A stretch of 64,000 nt of DNA, taken from NCBI GenBank assembly GCA_023525975.1, contig CM042032.1:20776001-20840000 (forward strand). The letters are read 5' to 3'. The notes under the pieces are model-generated. The model was not told where the DNA came from, did not search any database, and worked only from the letters and a program-made list of their open reading frames with translations. The translations under genes and the position numbers were made by a program. Of the stretch, positions 34,055 to 44,760 are shown piece by piece. This DNA is from Smallanthus sonchifolius. Taxonomy: Eukaryota; Streptophyta; Magnoliopsida; Asterales; Asteraceae. Each line of letters begins with the position of its first letter. The first letter of the stretch is position 1.

Positions 34055-35759
34055 TGTGGATTAGAAATGATTTAAATAATGGTTTTATGTAAATAAATAA
34101 TTATTAACTTACTTACTGGATTTCTTTTACGTAAATAAATAAAAGAGATATTAATTAAATGTTAATATAAGTAGACTTAAATAACTAAATGAATTTGTAT
34201 AACTATTTATCTAAAAATAATTATTTAAGTAATTTTATAACTTCTAATTGTTTTAAATAATTATTCTTTACCAAAAATAATTATACATATGTTTTGAGAG
34301 AATGATTAATAATGTTTAAATAGTTATTTAAAATTGGTTTTATAAACATCACTATTTTATAACTAAATCAGTATAATTAGCCTTGTTTAAATAAATCATC
34401 TCTATATTGTTTATTTAGGAATTATAACATTTATTATATGTTTGTAATAGGTTAAAATGGTTAAAACATCATTTCATATTTTCTGTTTTTATAAAAGTTT
34501 TCTGAATACTTTTTATAAGATTTATAAAAACTATTTCAGATTTTAAAAACATTAATCTATGTGTTGAAACTGAGGAGGGAGTCTTGAGCTAAAAAAGAAA
34601 AAAAAAAGAAAAACTGTCACTACAGGTCTCTAACCCGTGACCTTCGATAGAGGGGAGTAAGCCTTAACTAGCCGATCTGGGCAATGTGCCCTGTCATGAA
34701 CCAGATCCCATTTCTTTTAAACAACTAGACCCGCAAGTCTTCTTCCCCACATACCCAAATCAAAAACCCTAGCCCCAAATAAAAAACGATCAAGCTTAGA
34801 TCTGTATTCTACATGTTGGGGCTTTGGATCATGTTGTAAAAACGAGCAGATCGATAGTTAGAATACCTTGAATGATTACGAGATGAAGGAGAACGACCAC
34901 GAGGCCGAAGTCGGCGATCTTCGAGCTCGCCGGAGTTCTGGAGAGGGAATGAGACGAATACAGAAGTGTACGCGGTTTTTAGCGATTGTAATGAAGGTGT
35001 GGGTTCAGTTTTATAGCCTAATTTCACGTTTAATGTCCGAATTGAAGTCGCGATTGGTTAAGGACGGTTACGAGTCGTTTGGACTCACTTTCATTGATTT
35101 TTGTAGTAATAGGCTTGTTATGAATGATTAGAACGACCGTCTGTTGGATTATTCCCGATTGAATGGAGTTAATACGTGAATATAATCTATTTTGGCTACC
35201 AAATTGACGTCTGTTGACTCTTGAAAGTCAAGGTAAGGAGGTTTGTTCTGGTTGACTTTCTTCTTGGTCAAAATCGAATAAGGGGGAGGGATGAACCGAA
35301 TTTACAACTTGGTCCCTGTTGTTTCATGGCCTTAACCTTTCATGCTTATACTTTAAAAATAAATAACATCATTTTATAAACTTTAATTTTTATTTATAGA
35401 ATTTATTTGAAATTTAGTTTTATAAGTTTATACATATACATATACATATATATATATATATATATATATGAGCTTAGTAATTAACGTAATATATATTGTA
35501 AAAAAAATATATATTTATGGGTTTATAAATAACCTAGAATATATATATTTATCACATAGAATAATAACAATTATATAAATCCTTATATAAGTATTTATTA
35601 CCCTTGAATTTGAAATAATTGTTCCCCCTATATGTATGTACACGCACTCATGAATTGTGGTGGATAAATAAGATTATTTCATAAATGCAATTCATAAACT
35701 AAAGAAAATACAATAGCTGGAATAGATAAAATATAGGCCGGAAATTCTTAGGGATTACA
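33108..35759 (-). repeat. 5' LTR of G4 (2652 bp)
   Basis: Same edges as the 3' LTR: TGTCACACCCCGG at the left and GATTACA at the right. By eye it differs at scattered bases and in the TA run lengths (34018-34050, 35443-35469). Confidence 0.9.
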
Positions 35760-35924
35760 TCTGCATCCTCACCTTGAGAAATTAGAGCTTCAGTCCACTT
35801 TTCCCTCATTTCTTTAGCAAGTTCAGAGTCAGTGATTCTGAACTTGGCTTCTTCTTTTCTTTTCCTCCCCCATCTTCTTCTTCTTTATTGAGCTGTTCCT
35901 GCAGCTGAAGAGCTAAGGCTTCAT
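35760..35924 (-). pseudogene. Copia-3 accessory ORF, middle fragment
   Basis: A short piece between G4 and G3 that reads, on the minus strand, EALALQLQEQLNKEEED, then after a 1-base shift in a purine run FRITDSELAKEMREKW and ALISQGEDA. It joins the piece at 25280 when G4 is removed. Glu/Lys-rich and probably helical. G3 cuts it at 35925; TTCAT (35920-35924) is the presumed target-site copy. Confidence 0.75.
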
Positions 35925-36064
35925 TGTAACATTCCAAAAATAAAAAGACGAGTTATAATAATGGGATTAAACGCGAGACAAAAAGAATAAATGAACGAGG
36001 CATGATGGGCCGGGTCGATGGGCCGAGAAACATAACGGTGGCGATCAAGGGAGATGAGCTTCCC

Positions 36065-36072
36065 TATAAATA
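36065..36072 (+). promoter_or_regulatory. TATA box of the G3 LTR
   Basis: TATAAATA in CCCTATAAATAACC, followed by pyrimidine-rich sequence typical of a plant transcription start region. Confidence 0.6.
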
Positions 36073-36375
36073 ACCAAAACCCTCCTCATTTCTCTCATTT
36101 TTCCATCCTAGAGAGAGAAACCGTAGAGAGAGAAAGTTGACGGATCTGTCCGAGAAGCTAGCATGTTGTTCCTACACTACTCGTGAGCAGAACTTCCGAT
36201 TCAGAAGCTCGAAAGAGGTAACAACTCGACCAAGAATTGAGATTTTAGTTTTTGTTGGGTTTCTCGGGTTTTTGGATAAAAGATGAATGTTTTGAACGTA
36301 AAAAGTTCCAAACTTGACAAACTATTGATCCAGACCTGAATCCATGCAAAAGCATGATTTTTGATGAAGATTACG

Positions 36376-36560
36376 GTTTGTGAAGTTCACGGTTTGTGAA
36401 GTTCACGGTTGAGTAAAGTTCACGACTGGTGAAGTTCACGGCTGATGAAGTTCGCGTTTGGGTAATGCGGTTAGGGTAAAGTATGCGGTTAGGGTGAAGT
36501 ATGCGGTTAGGGTAAAGTATGCGGTTTGGGTAAAGTTTGCGGTTTGGGAGAAGTTCTCGG
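36376..36560 (+). repeat. Short tandem repeats in the G3 LTR
   Basis: Two adjoining arrays: about five GTGAAGTTCACGG-type units, then about six units of a TATGCGGTTAGGGTAAAG type, each about 18-19 bp and degenerate. The first contains the small palindrome GTGAAGTTCAC. Confidence 0.8.
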
Positions 36561-37135
36561 TATAACAGGATGAAATGTGATGAGTTGTATGAAAAGCTAA
36601 GACCAGGTTGTGCACGTATAGGTTAGAAGATCCTTTATAGACCTTTGACCCTGTTTATTTCAGGTGAATTCTAGAAGCCCTCTTTTAAATGTTTTAATAA
36701 TGTTTTTGGGCTGGTGTGCATACGTAACGATGTGAATGTTTTATAAAACGATGTTATGAATGATGTATGTGACATTTTATGAAACGATGTTTATGAACGA
36801 TGTTTTGAAAGGAAAGGTTATAAAAGAAGTGTTTATGAAATATTTTGCTAAAAGAAGTTTACGAATGAATGAATGATTTTTAAGAAAACGTACGAATTCC
36901 TTAACTTAAGTTTTGAAGTAAAAGAAGTGAATGTTTACGAAAGTCACAAACGAACGAATCTGCCATTATTCCTTAGGGAATGAAGGTTATGGGTATGGGA
37001 AGTATGTTATGGGCCTTTACCTTTTAGGGGACTTTGTGGCTGGCCAACTGTTGTACAACTGGGGTGATGACGGTCACCATGGGGATTACCGTGATCCTTG
37101 AAGTAGATTTACCTTACGTGGTAATCGTGCTAGAA

Positions 37136-37250
37136 GTTAGGTATGACTACTCGTTGGAGTATCGTGCTGGAAATTAGGTATGACTACTCTTCGGAGTATC
37201 ATGCTGGAAGTTAGGTACGACTACTCTTCGGGGTATCGTGCTGTAAGTTT
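37136..37250 (+). repeat. Three tandem units of about 50 bp in the G3 LTR
   Basis: Units contain GGTATGACTACTC, a CTTCGGAG centre and GTATCGTGCTGGAA. Each has a stem-like ACTACTC..GGAGTAT core. Confidence 0.75.
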
Positions 37251-37717
37251 GGAATTGATGGTTACGTGAAGGCGCAGATTCGATATGTTCGTTGAGTTAT
37301 GGGTTATGATGTGTTATGTTTTGTTATTGCATTATTTTACGTATGCTTTTATTAAATGAAGTATGAAGTTATGTTTTTGGAAAATATTTGAAGTTAATGT
37401 TTTATAAAAAGCTACAACTCACCGGCGTAGCTGACTTTTTAGTATGCACATTCAGGTTAAGGCAGTTTATGATGGTGGACGGTGATGCTGGGCGGCTTGA
37501 TGAGTTACCCGGGTGATATGAAGATTGGCATCCCGTTTTGAAGTTGGTTGTGTTATGTTTATGTAATAGACAATGTTACGCTTCCTCATGTTAAACGAGG
37601 TTATGTTATGTTTGAAATGATATTTTTTGTTGCGTTATTTGATATTCAAGTTTAAGAACTCTTTGTGAATGAGTAAATCCAACAAGTGAGGCCTCCCGTG
37701 TTTGGGGCCTTACAAGT

Positions 37718-37996
37718 TGGTATCAGAGCAATAGTTTTAGAGATTTGGACACTCCAAGTGTCTGAACTTAAACTATGAATGGGACCGAAAGCAGATGCCA
37801 GTACGGGTAACTCGAGCCACATCATCAGGTATTAAGGTATAATATATATTTACATATATAGTATTCCTTGGAAGTGATAAGTTAGGACTTGTGTTCTTAT
37901 GGAATCACAAAGGTGGTCAAATAGAAATCGAAAGGTAGTGTAATGGTTAATTGCAGATGGCCAGTGTATATTAACTTCTTACAGTACTTGTTGAAT
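37718..37996 (+). other. G3 primer-binding site and first part of its leader
   Basis: TGGTATCAGAGC (37718-37729) lies three bases after the LTR. The leader to 37996 has no ORF. TGAAT at 37992-37996 is the left target-site copy of Copia-2. Confidence 0.85.
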
Positions 37997-38494
37997 TGTA
38001 GGTCCAGGTAACTCAACTACTGATCGAAGTGATATGACGTTTCTATAACACGAAGTGCGGAATCCTTCGTGTTAACGTTTGTATACTAACCGACAATTCA
38101 AACAACACGCGTAAATAAACTTCTCAAATATAATCAGATTCACAATGGTTTACACACTCAATCAGACAAATCGTTCTCTCTGTTCTGTTCTAATCTGTCT
38201 TGTCTAATGACTCTATAAACACATATATATAGAAACTAACCTGCTGTAAGCGAACTTATTAAGTTCGCCTGAAACAGACTAAGCGAACTTGTGGCGAACT
38301 TAACAAGTTCGCCTCAGTTAGACCTAAGCGAACTTATTAAGTTCGCATCTGATAGACCAGGCGAACTTAACAAGTTCGCCTCTAGGCACACTTGTAAAAA
38401 CACTTAGCAACTTTATACAATTACATAGCAAAAACATAAAGACATAAAATCTAACTATTACAAGCTTTTGTTATTACAAATCTATGTCCTAACA
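37997..38494 (-). repeat. 3' LTR of Copia-2 (498 bp)
   Basis: Plus-strand edges TGTAGGTCCAGG and GTCCTAACA. It matches 63283-63757 closely; the length difference comes mainly from extra or missing palindrome segments. A TATATATATG-type TATA box on the minus strand is at about 38222-38231. Confidence 0.93.
38250..38380 (-). repeat. AAGTTCGC palindromes in the Copia-2 3' LTR
   Basis: Four inverted repeats: GCGAACTTATTAAGTTCGC (38250-38268, perfect 9-bp arms) and three close relatives ending near 38380. They sit directly upstream of the TATA box. The 5' LTR has a shorter set at 63539-63650. Confidence 0.85.
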
Positions 38495-38505
38495 GACTCC
38501 CCCTT
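38495..38505 (-). other. Polypurine tract of Copia-2
   Basis: AAGGGGGAGTC on the minus strand against the LTR, identical to that of Copia-5. Confidence 0.88.
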
Positions 38506-38535
38506 GACAATAGCTTGATCTTCTGTTTTCAGTCT

Positions 38536-40754
38536 TTATCTTGAACTCTTCCAGTTGTCTGGTAGTCTGCTTCCAGCATGCACACCGTATCTTCTGCATA
38601 TCTCCAAAACTCTTTTGTAGTATAGACCTTGTTCTCTCCATTCATCAGTATACATGATCTCATTCTTTCGCAGCGTCCGCTGATCTTTCTTTGAAAAATT
38701 AATAAGATTCATTGCGTCATAGAAACACACAATGACCTTATTATCTTTATCTTCAACCCTTGCTTCACCAGTATTAACATCAACATACCACCATTTCATA
38801 TTCCCAAGAAAGTCTTGAGGAATATTCTTTAATGGTATCTTGTGTATAGCACGCACTGGTCTATACTTGTATCTCCAGGTTACTTTCCCAGTCTTAGGAT
38901 CTGTGTTCTTCACTCTCTTTCCCTTCTGTGGTTTCAGCCGTTCATACTTACCCGAACTACCTTCTTTCTTTATCAGGTTTGCTATCACATCAGCCAAACC
39001 ATTCTTCGATCTATTTATGAGTGGCTTTGAAGCTAGACCATTTATTTCACACCTCGGCAAGGTATTGAAATATTTGATCCTTGGCTTTAAGTATTGAACG
39101 CCGTCAGATCTTTTGATTACAAATAATTTTGATTCACCATCATAGAACCAACTTATGATCCTTCCTACACACTGCTCTTTATTCACATATTACTCTTTCT
39201 GAGCAGGTTGTGCTGGAGACTTGGGTAGCACCTTCATCCAACTGTTTACAACTTCTCTCCACTGTTCTCGTGTCATCCCTGTATCTCTGTACATCACAGG
39301 TTCTTCATTAATCTTCGGAGACTCAGTGTGATTAGTTTCAGTTTCAGCACCCTTATTGAATTGAAGATTCTCATCATCAGTATCCATCTTTGATTCGTCT
39401 GTATCATCAGGCAGTGTGACGTCTTCAACAGAGTCCATAGAGTCAGTTATTCCGTCATAAGAGAACTCAGGAACAACATCCTCTTGGATTAAGTTATACG
39501 GCACCTTAAGACTGTCACAACCTTCATAGGTAACACTGTCTTTATCTTTCTCTATTTAAATCTCTACTGTTTCTCCTTCTTCTATCTCAGTATCTGACAT
39601 ATCTTCGTCCATGTCATTGAATAAATCGTCATTGTCATCAAGACATTCAATCTTTTCAGCTTCCTCTTCTTCTGAGTCTTGAAAGAATTCTAATAACAGA
39701 ATTTCTTCGTCATTAGTACAAGAAGTATCTTTGTCTTTGTTTCCTTCAAGAGATTGTGATGTCGACTCCCCCTGAACTCTAGATATAGGATTAGCGTCAG
39801 TGTATTGACGATCACCCTCAATATTTCCAGCAGGATCATCGTCTTCATCATCACGTCTTTGAATTGACTCTGTGTGACAAGTATCTGGTATCCTCAACTC
39901 CCCCTGAGCGTCAAGACGTTGAACGAGTTTGGACACTAATGCTTGCATATCAGCAATGTGTTGAGCTTGAGTCTGAATCGCCAGCTGCCGTTGTGAATCA
40001 ATAGACACAAGAGAGTTTACTTGTGTTTGTAGAGAAAGCACTTGAGATTCAAGGAAAGTAATCCTGTCAGAATCAGAAGGCTTTGACGGACCAGCTGTTG
40101 ATTGTGGAATAGAAGGACTTGGAATAGTAGGAATGACTGGAGGAACAGGAGTATGAGCAGGAGATGGATCCTTAGATCATGGAGGAGTAATGATCAGAGA
40201 AGCAACAAAATTTGCATCCTCAACTCCTTGAGAAGATTTTGCAGTAGCAATCGACGCAGACATTAACTTTTGACGTGTAGGATCTGGATTAAAGTCACTG
40301 TCAGTGTCAGAACTCTCATCGACCAAAGATCTCTTTCCAAGTATTGATCCGGAAGGAGGATCCTGAACAGACTTGCGTCGTGGTCGTCTGGCTTGAGATT
40401 TAATGCATTTTCCAGCATTAGCCAGTGGAATAGCAGCCAACCGTTCATAATGACCTGGAGAAAAATCCCTAGATTCATCCGAATCAGTGCTGTCATCATC
40501 AGATGATATTGTATCACTTGAACTAGAACTAGACTCAGCATCTGTCACCACATTCCCTTCTTGTTCATGAATGGGCGAGTTCACATCATCATCAACAAAA
40601 TCATCCATGTTCATTCCTAGATCTTGATTAGGATCATGAAAAACCTCTTCTTGAACTGGTTCCTGAATCGGAATATCAACTGCAGCTTGTGGAATAGGAA
40701 CTTGTTCAGGAATAGGAATTTGAGGTTGTACAGGAACTTGTAGTTGTGGTTGTT
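38536..40754 (-). pseudogene. Copia-2 accessory ORF, C-terminal part
   Basis: Continues the frame from 52243 once G2 and one TTGTT copy are removed. In order: a Gln/Pro-rich linker; an acidic Ser/Asp segment; DFSPGHYERL; a basic NLS-like stretch (RRPRRK...GSILGKR); a coiled coil (LESQVLSLQTQVNSL); an acidic region ending IEEGETVEI; TREQWREVVNSW; WFY module 1 (RIISWFYDGESKLFVIKR); and module 2 (MKWWYVDVNTGEARV). It ends at 38536 with RLPDNWKSSR. Nonsense codons at 40177-40179, 39556-39558 and just above 39186 break it. About 2.2 kb here plus 0.9 kb upstream gives roughly 1,040 codons. Function unknown. Confidence 0.8.
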
Positions 40755-41615
40755 TGTGACACCCAGCATTTCAGGTCAATATCCACATTTCATAAACGCA
40801 CGTTCATAATTATTATTTCCTGATATTTTATTTTGACTAAGTAAAGTCAAGAAGTCTAGCAAAGAAGTTTGTTCCAAGTCTAGTAAACCGTAAAGAGTTA
40901 CTAGAAAAAGTAAGCAGGATAACCCGACTTAATGCGAACGTAAATGGTTAAATAAAATAACCAGAAAAATATATATATATATATTACACAAAATTTACGT
41001 TGAGCCAAGATTCTAATATTTTCTTCAACGAGCCATAAAATGGTTAAAAATTATAATACCGTGAAAAATCGAAACTGAATTAAATTACCCCTTTAAAACT
41101 CTAATTGATACTGATACCATAATAAATTAATACTTAAAAATTTGTTATCATTAACCCCTAAACCTATTTCTTGACTTTCTTGGCCGAGAGTCAGGGAGCC
41201 ATTCTCCCACTTGCCTATTTCACTCAAATTCAGAGGAAAAACCATACCTCTTCAGTCGAAACCTCACCTTCACTTCCAATCTTTCTCATTTTTCTTACGG
41301 CAATTTCACAATTCTCTTTCATCTCGAAGTCCAGTTTTAAAGCGAAAATCACCATAATTCGGTGTCATAAGGAGAATTTCAAGTGTTCTTGAAGAAAGCT
41401 TAGCAAAAGATTCAAGACTACTTCTCTGTTTTTCTCTAAAGATCGCCATTCTCGGTTTGAGGTAAAAACTCGATACCATCCATATTATTTGCTTTAAAAC
41501 CGTAACTAAACATACAAATCGTTCAAACGCAAGTAAGATAACAAGAAAACTGTGTCAAACTCAAGATTTGAACATAAAAATATACAGAGTGAATTCTGTA
41601 AATCAAAGTGCAGAT

Positions 41616-41941
41616 ATCGAAACTATAGTTTCGATACCTGTTAGTCAATCGAAACTAGGAAGTTTCGATACCTATTGATCGAAACTAGGTAGTTTCGACA
41701 CCAGTTATTCAATCGAAACTAGGAGTTTCGATACCGGTTGTTCTATCGAAACTAGGAGTTTCGATATCTATTTACTCAATCGAAACTAGGAAGTTTCGAT
41801 ACCTGTGTAGAATCAAAACTAGGTAGTTTCGATACTATTCTTGCCAATCGAAACTAGGTAGTTTCGATACCTATTTCACTCAGTCAAAACTAGGAAGTTT
41901 CGACATCGGTTCTGTTCAATCGAAACTAAGAAAGCTTAGAT
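41616..41941 (+). repeat. Palindrome array in the G2 5' LTR (10 units)
   Basis: Ten units of the TCGAAACTAGG(A/T)AGTTTCGA type with spacers of 8-15 bp. The 3' LTR copy is at 50254-50580. At least four differences between the copies are C/T or G/A at the CpG of TCGA. Confidence 0.87.
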
Positions 41942-42591
41942 ACCTGTTCGTCAGCCCCATAAGGCAGTAACTCAGAACTATTTTCATAACAAAACAAGGT
42001 TGGAAAAACTAAAAAGATAATTAAAACAAAAGTAATCAGATCGGCTAAGTCAAGTGAACAAATTGCGTTTAAGACGAGTAGTCTTAACGTGTATGTTATC
42101 CTTGTGTAAATAGGATACGGATAGGCGAATCTGCCGTCATTCAAATATTTGCTAGCATTCATACTGTCGAGGTGAGTTTCACTAATCCCCCTTTTTCTAA
42201 GTTTTTGAAATGATTTGGGGTGGAAACATACTTGTAAAAGACTTTTGTGTATAAATGAATGGAACTAATGATCTGACCGTATGTATGTATTGAGGGAACA
42301 TAAAGCGCTTAAAGTCCTCGTAATAAATTAGTAACCATTAGCTATGGATTTAGCCCGGGATTATATGAATAGTACTATTGGGGGTGACGCCTCCGGTCAT
42401 GGTTAGTCGCGCTAACCAGGGGTCAAAATGGCCGAATGACCGCATATTGTCTTACTCGCAGAAAGGCGAGGGGAGGCACAAAAAGTTGGGGTTTGGTTAC
42501 GGTCTCGTACATTACATACTATTTTGTATTCCTTGCAAGCTTACAAATGGGGTCAATAGATCGGATTAGTAATCATATTCATTGGTAATAC

Positions 42592-43256
42592 ATACAAAAG
42601 AGTTCTGATCAAGGTAAAGTGATCAGGTTTTACACAAAAGAGTTCTGATCAGGGTAAAGTGATCAGGTTTATCAAAAGAGTTCTGATCAGGTTAAAATGA
42701 TCAGGTTTTACACAAAAGAGTTCTAATCAGGTTAAAATGATCAGGTTTATCAAAAGAGTTCTGATCAGGTTAAAATGATCAGGTTTATCAAAAGAGTTCT
42801 GATCAGGTTAAAATGATCAGGTTTTACACAAAAGAGTTCTGATCAAGGTAAAGTGATCAGGTTTTACACAAAAGAGTTCTGATCAGGGTAAAGTGATCAG
42901 GTTTATCAAAAGAGTTCTGATCAGGTTAAAATGATCAGGTTTTACACAAAAGAGTTCTGATCAGGGTAAAGTGATCAGGTTTATCAAAAGAGTTCTGATC
43001 AGGTTAAAATGATCAGGTTTTACACAAAAGAGTTCTGATCAGGGTAAAGTGATCAGGTTTATCAAAAGAGTTCTGATCAGGTTAAAATGATCAGGTTTTA
43101 CACAAAAGAGTTCTGATCAGGGTAAAGTGATCAGGTTTAAAGTAAAGAATTCTGATCAGGTTAAAGTGATCAGGTTTAAACGAAAGAGTACTGATCAGGT
43201 TAAAATGATCAGGTTTAACAAAGAGTTTTGATCAGCAAAAAGATCAGATTTAAACA
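42592..43256 (+). repeat. TGATCAGG minisatellite in the G2 5' LTR
   Basis: About 17 units of 35-42 bp with the core AAAAGAGTTCTGATCAGGTT and AAAATGATCAGGTTT, each holding two TGATCA palindromes. Units alternate in a higher-order pattern (TTTACAC or TTATC linkers). G1 has only a single degraded unit-like stretch at this place. Confidence 0.9.
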
Positions 43257-43604
43257 TTGGGTTTATGATAACTCTTTATAATAACTTGTGAACTCACCAA
43301 CCTCGTGTTGACAGTTTTAAGTATGTTTTCAGGAAATTGAACGTGGTCATCAGGTTAGCAATGTAGGTTACATGCATGCACGTGGATACGGCTTTTGGGA
43401 GGATTTCTCTTGTATAACTCATGGTCTTGAGTCATATTTGCGAAATCTTAAACATTTGTAAACTCAAATTGATATTTTGTAATGTAAATATTTTAAATTC
43501 AGTTATGTATCCAATTACATGTATGTGTTTGCGGTAATCATATGCTTTGGAAACCAGTGAAAGTCGCGCCTCGCGTTTCCGCCCTGGCGGGGTGTGACAG
43601 AACT

Positions 43605-43617
43605 TGGTATCAGAGCC
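43605..43617 (+). other. Primer-binding site of G2
   Basis: TGGTATCAGAGCC five bases after the LTR end. Same initiator tRNA-Met type as G1, G3 and G4. Confidence 0.9.
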
Positions 43618-43746
43618 ATTGATTATAGCGAACTAGGTGTCTAAAACGGAACCTAGTCTATAATTAGAATGACTCACTAAAATGTTTTCATTGCATAAGC
43701 ATTGCATAACCAGTCATCATGTCATGTGGATATTGTAGTCACAAGT

Positions 43747-44505
43747 ATGTCGTCACACTCACACTCTGACCCCGTCTCTGACTCTGAATCCAACGAGGAA
43801 CTTTCCGCCTCACGCCCTAAAAATCGAGTACAAGTTCGCAGCTCGACACCACCCAATGTCGCCCTGGGAGAACCGCCCATCGTCTACCGAAAGAAAAGCG
43901 GAGGACCAGTTAAGGTGCAAAGTGCTAGGAAGAAGGTTCGACTTCCGCGCAAGAGAAACCTGGCAGCCCGTGACCCGAAAGACTTGGAGACCGATGAGGA
44001 ATCATCGAGGCAACGACCCTGTTATCACCCTACTGTGGGAACCATCCGTTGGATGCCTCATACCCTGGCACATTGGAGGGAGATGGAGAGCATCCCATCT
44101 ACCTTTGAGCTTGGAGAGTCTTCTAACTCCCCAACACCCCTACCCCACACTGGGGAAGCCATAGAGCTCACTGTGCCTACCTTGGTAGCTCGCGTTCGTA
44201 CGCATGAGGAGCGTCTTGATGATCTCCTAGATGATATTCGGGCACAGGGGGATGCAACCAGGCGCTTACGTCAAGGGCTCGGATCTCGAGTACAGACTCT
44301 GGAGGATAGCACTCGAGACATACAGAGTGCCACTGACTACCTCGAGTTGAGAGCTGATATGGACTGGCAGTTCACTCTCACGGTCCGAGACATGGTGGAG
44401 GCGCTGGAGGAGAGGACTTTGGCTGCAGTATTTGTGGCAAGAGCTAGCTTTGTCATGGCAGGACTTGCCATGATGATTGGGTTGTACTCCCACTTCTTCT
44501 TTTAA
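43747..44505 (+). CDS. Extra ORF between PBS and gag in G2: coiled coil with hydrophobic tail
   Basis: Open from the ATG at 43747 (an in-frame ATG at 43702 would add 15 residues). About 252 residues: Ser-rich acidic N-terminus (SDSESNEE); a basic patch (ARKKVRLPRKR) near residues 55-75; a conserved-looking IRWMPHTLAHWREM; then a coiled coil from about residue 145 to 225 (THEERLDDLLDDIRAQ, VQTLEDSTRDIQ). It ends in a hydrophobic segment, ARASFVMAGLAMMIGLYSHF, like a membrane anchor. G1 lacks it: the leaders align up to CGTCACAC, and G1's gag ATG follows after a short bridge, so it was gained in G2 or lost in G1. No close family that I can name with certainty; gypsy leaders with coiled-coil ORFs are known in composite plants, as far as I recall. 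It is intact, and the gag ATG follows 255 bases later. Confidence 0.65.
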   Translation: MSSHSHSDPVSDSESNEELSASRPKNRVQVRSSTPPNVALGEPPIVYRKKSGGPVKVQSARKKVRLPRKRNLAARDPKDLETDEESSRQRPCYHPTVGTIRWMPHTLAHWREMESIPSTFELGESSNSPTPLPHTGEAIELTVPTLVARVRTHEERLDDLLDDIRAQGDATRRLRQGLGSRVQTLEDSTRDIQSATDYLELRADMDWQFTLTVRDMVEALEERTLAAVFVARASFVMAGLAMMIGLYSHFFF

Positions 44506-44760
44506 ACCTATTATGGGCGGGTTGTGCCCATAGTACATTATGTAGTTTAAAACGTTAGTACTGATGAGGTCATGTGAACCCATCCTTTTGTATCCTTATC
44601 TTTTGGAACAATGTACTATGTATGTTTTGACTATGTATGTAATGGTTTATGTTGTAATGATAGTTGTTCATGTTTGATGTTGTGGTATCCTTATGTCATG
44701 ATCTATCATTATTGATATATGATGTTGTTTCTTTTTAATTGACATGTTGGAAAGAACGTC

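Larger units (their letters stand above)
25281..35759 (-). mobile_element. G4: Ty3/gypsy chromovirus-like retrotransposon, full length, decayed
   Basis: 3' LTR 25281-27927, gag-pol 27965-32498, leader, PBS 33092-33104, 5' LTR 33108-35759, all on the minus strand. Target-site duplication TCTGC is exact at 25276-25280 and 35760-35764. Removing one copy rejoins the Copia-3 aORF reading (GEDA|DYLEKL). RT precedes integrase and the C-terminus is chromodomain-like. The two LTRs are nearly the same length (2647 and 2652 bp) and similar, so insertion is fairly recent despite the coding damage. Confidence 0.92.
35925..37714 (+). repeat. 5' LTR of G3 (1790 bp)
   Basis: TATAAATA at 36065-36072 fits a promoter about 140 bases into the LTR. 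After it comes a UTR-like stretch rich in CTCTC and AGAGAG. CGAAAGAG|GTAACAAC (near 36215) and TTTATTTCAG|GTG (near 36664), or CACATTCAG|G (near 37456), could be leader-intron sites. No ORF. Confidence 0.85.
41462..43332 (+). other. Candidate leader intron in the G2 5' LTR
   Basis: TTTGAG|GTAAAAACTCG at the donor and ATGTTTTCAG|GAAATTG at the acceptor, both aligning with G1. Palindromes and minisatellite lie inside. Inference only; no RNA data. Confidence 0.45.
40755..43599 (+). repeat. 5' LTR of G2 (2845 bp)
   Basis: Begins TGTGACACCCAGC and ends GGGGTGTGACA. Holds the palindrome array (41616-41941), a TGATCAGG minisatellite (42592-43256) and conserved leader-intron signals. It is longer than the G1 LTR chiefly because of the minisatellite. 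Confidence 0.93.

Noticed and set aside
36480..36540. GGTTAGGGT words resembling telomere repeats in the G3 LTR
   Set aside because: The unit is about 18 bp (TATGCGGTTAGGGTAAAG), not the 7-bp plant telomere repeat, and it is local to the LTR.
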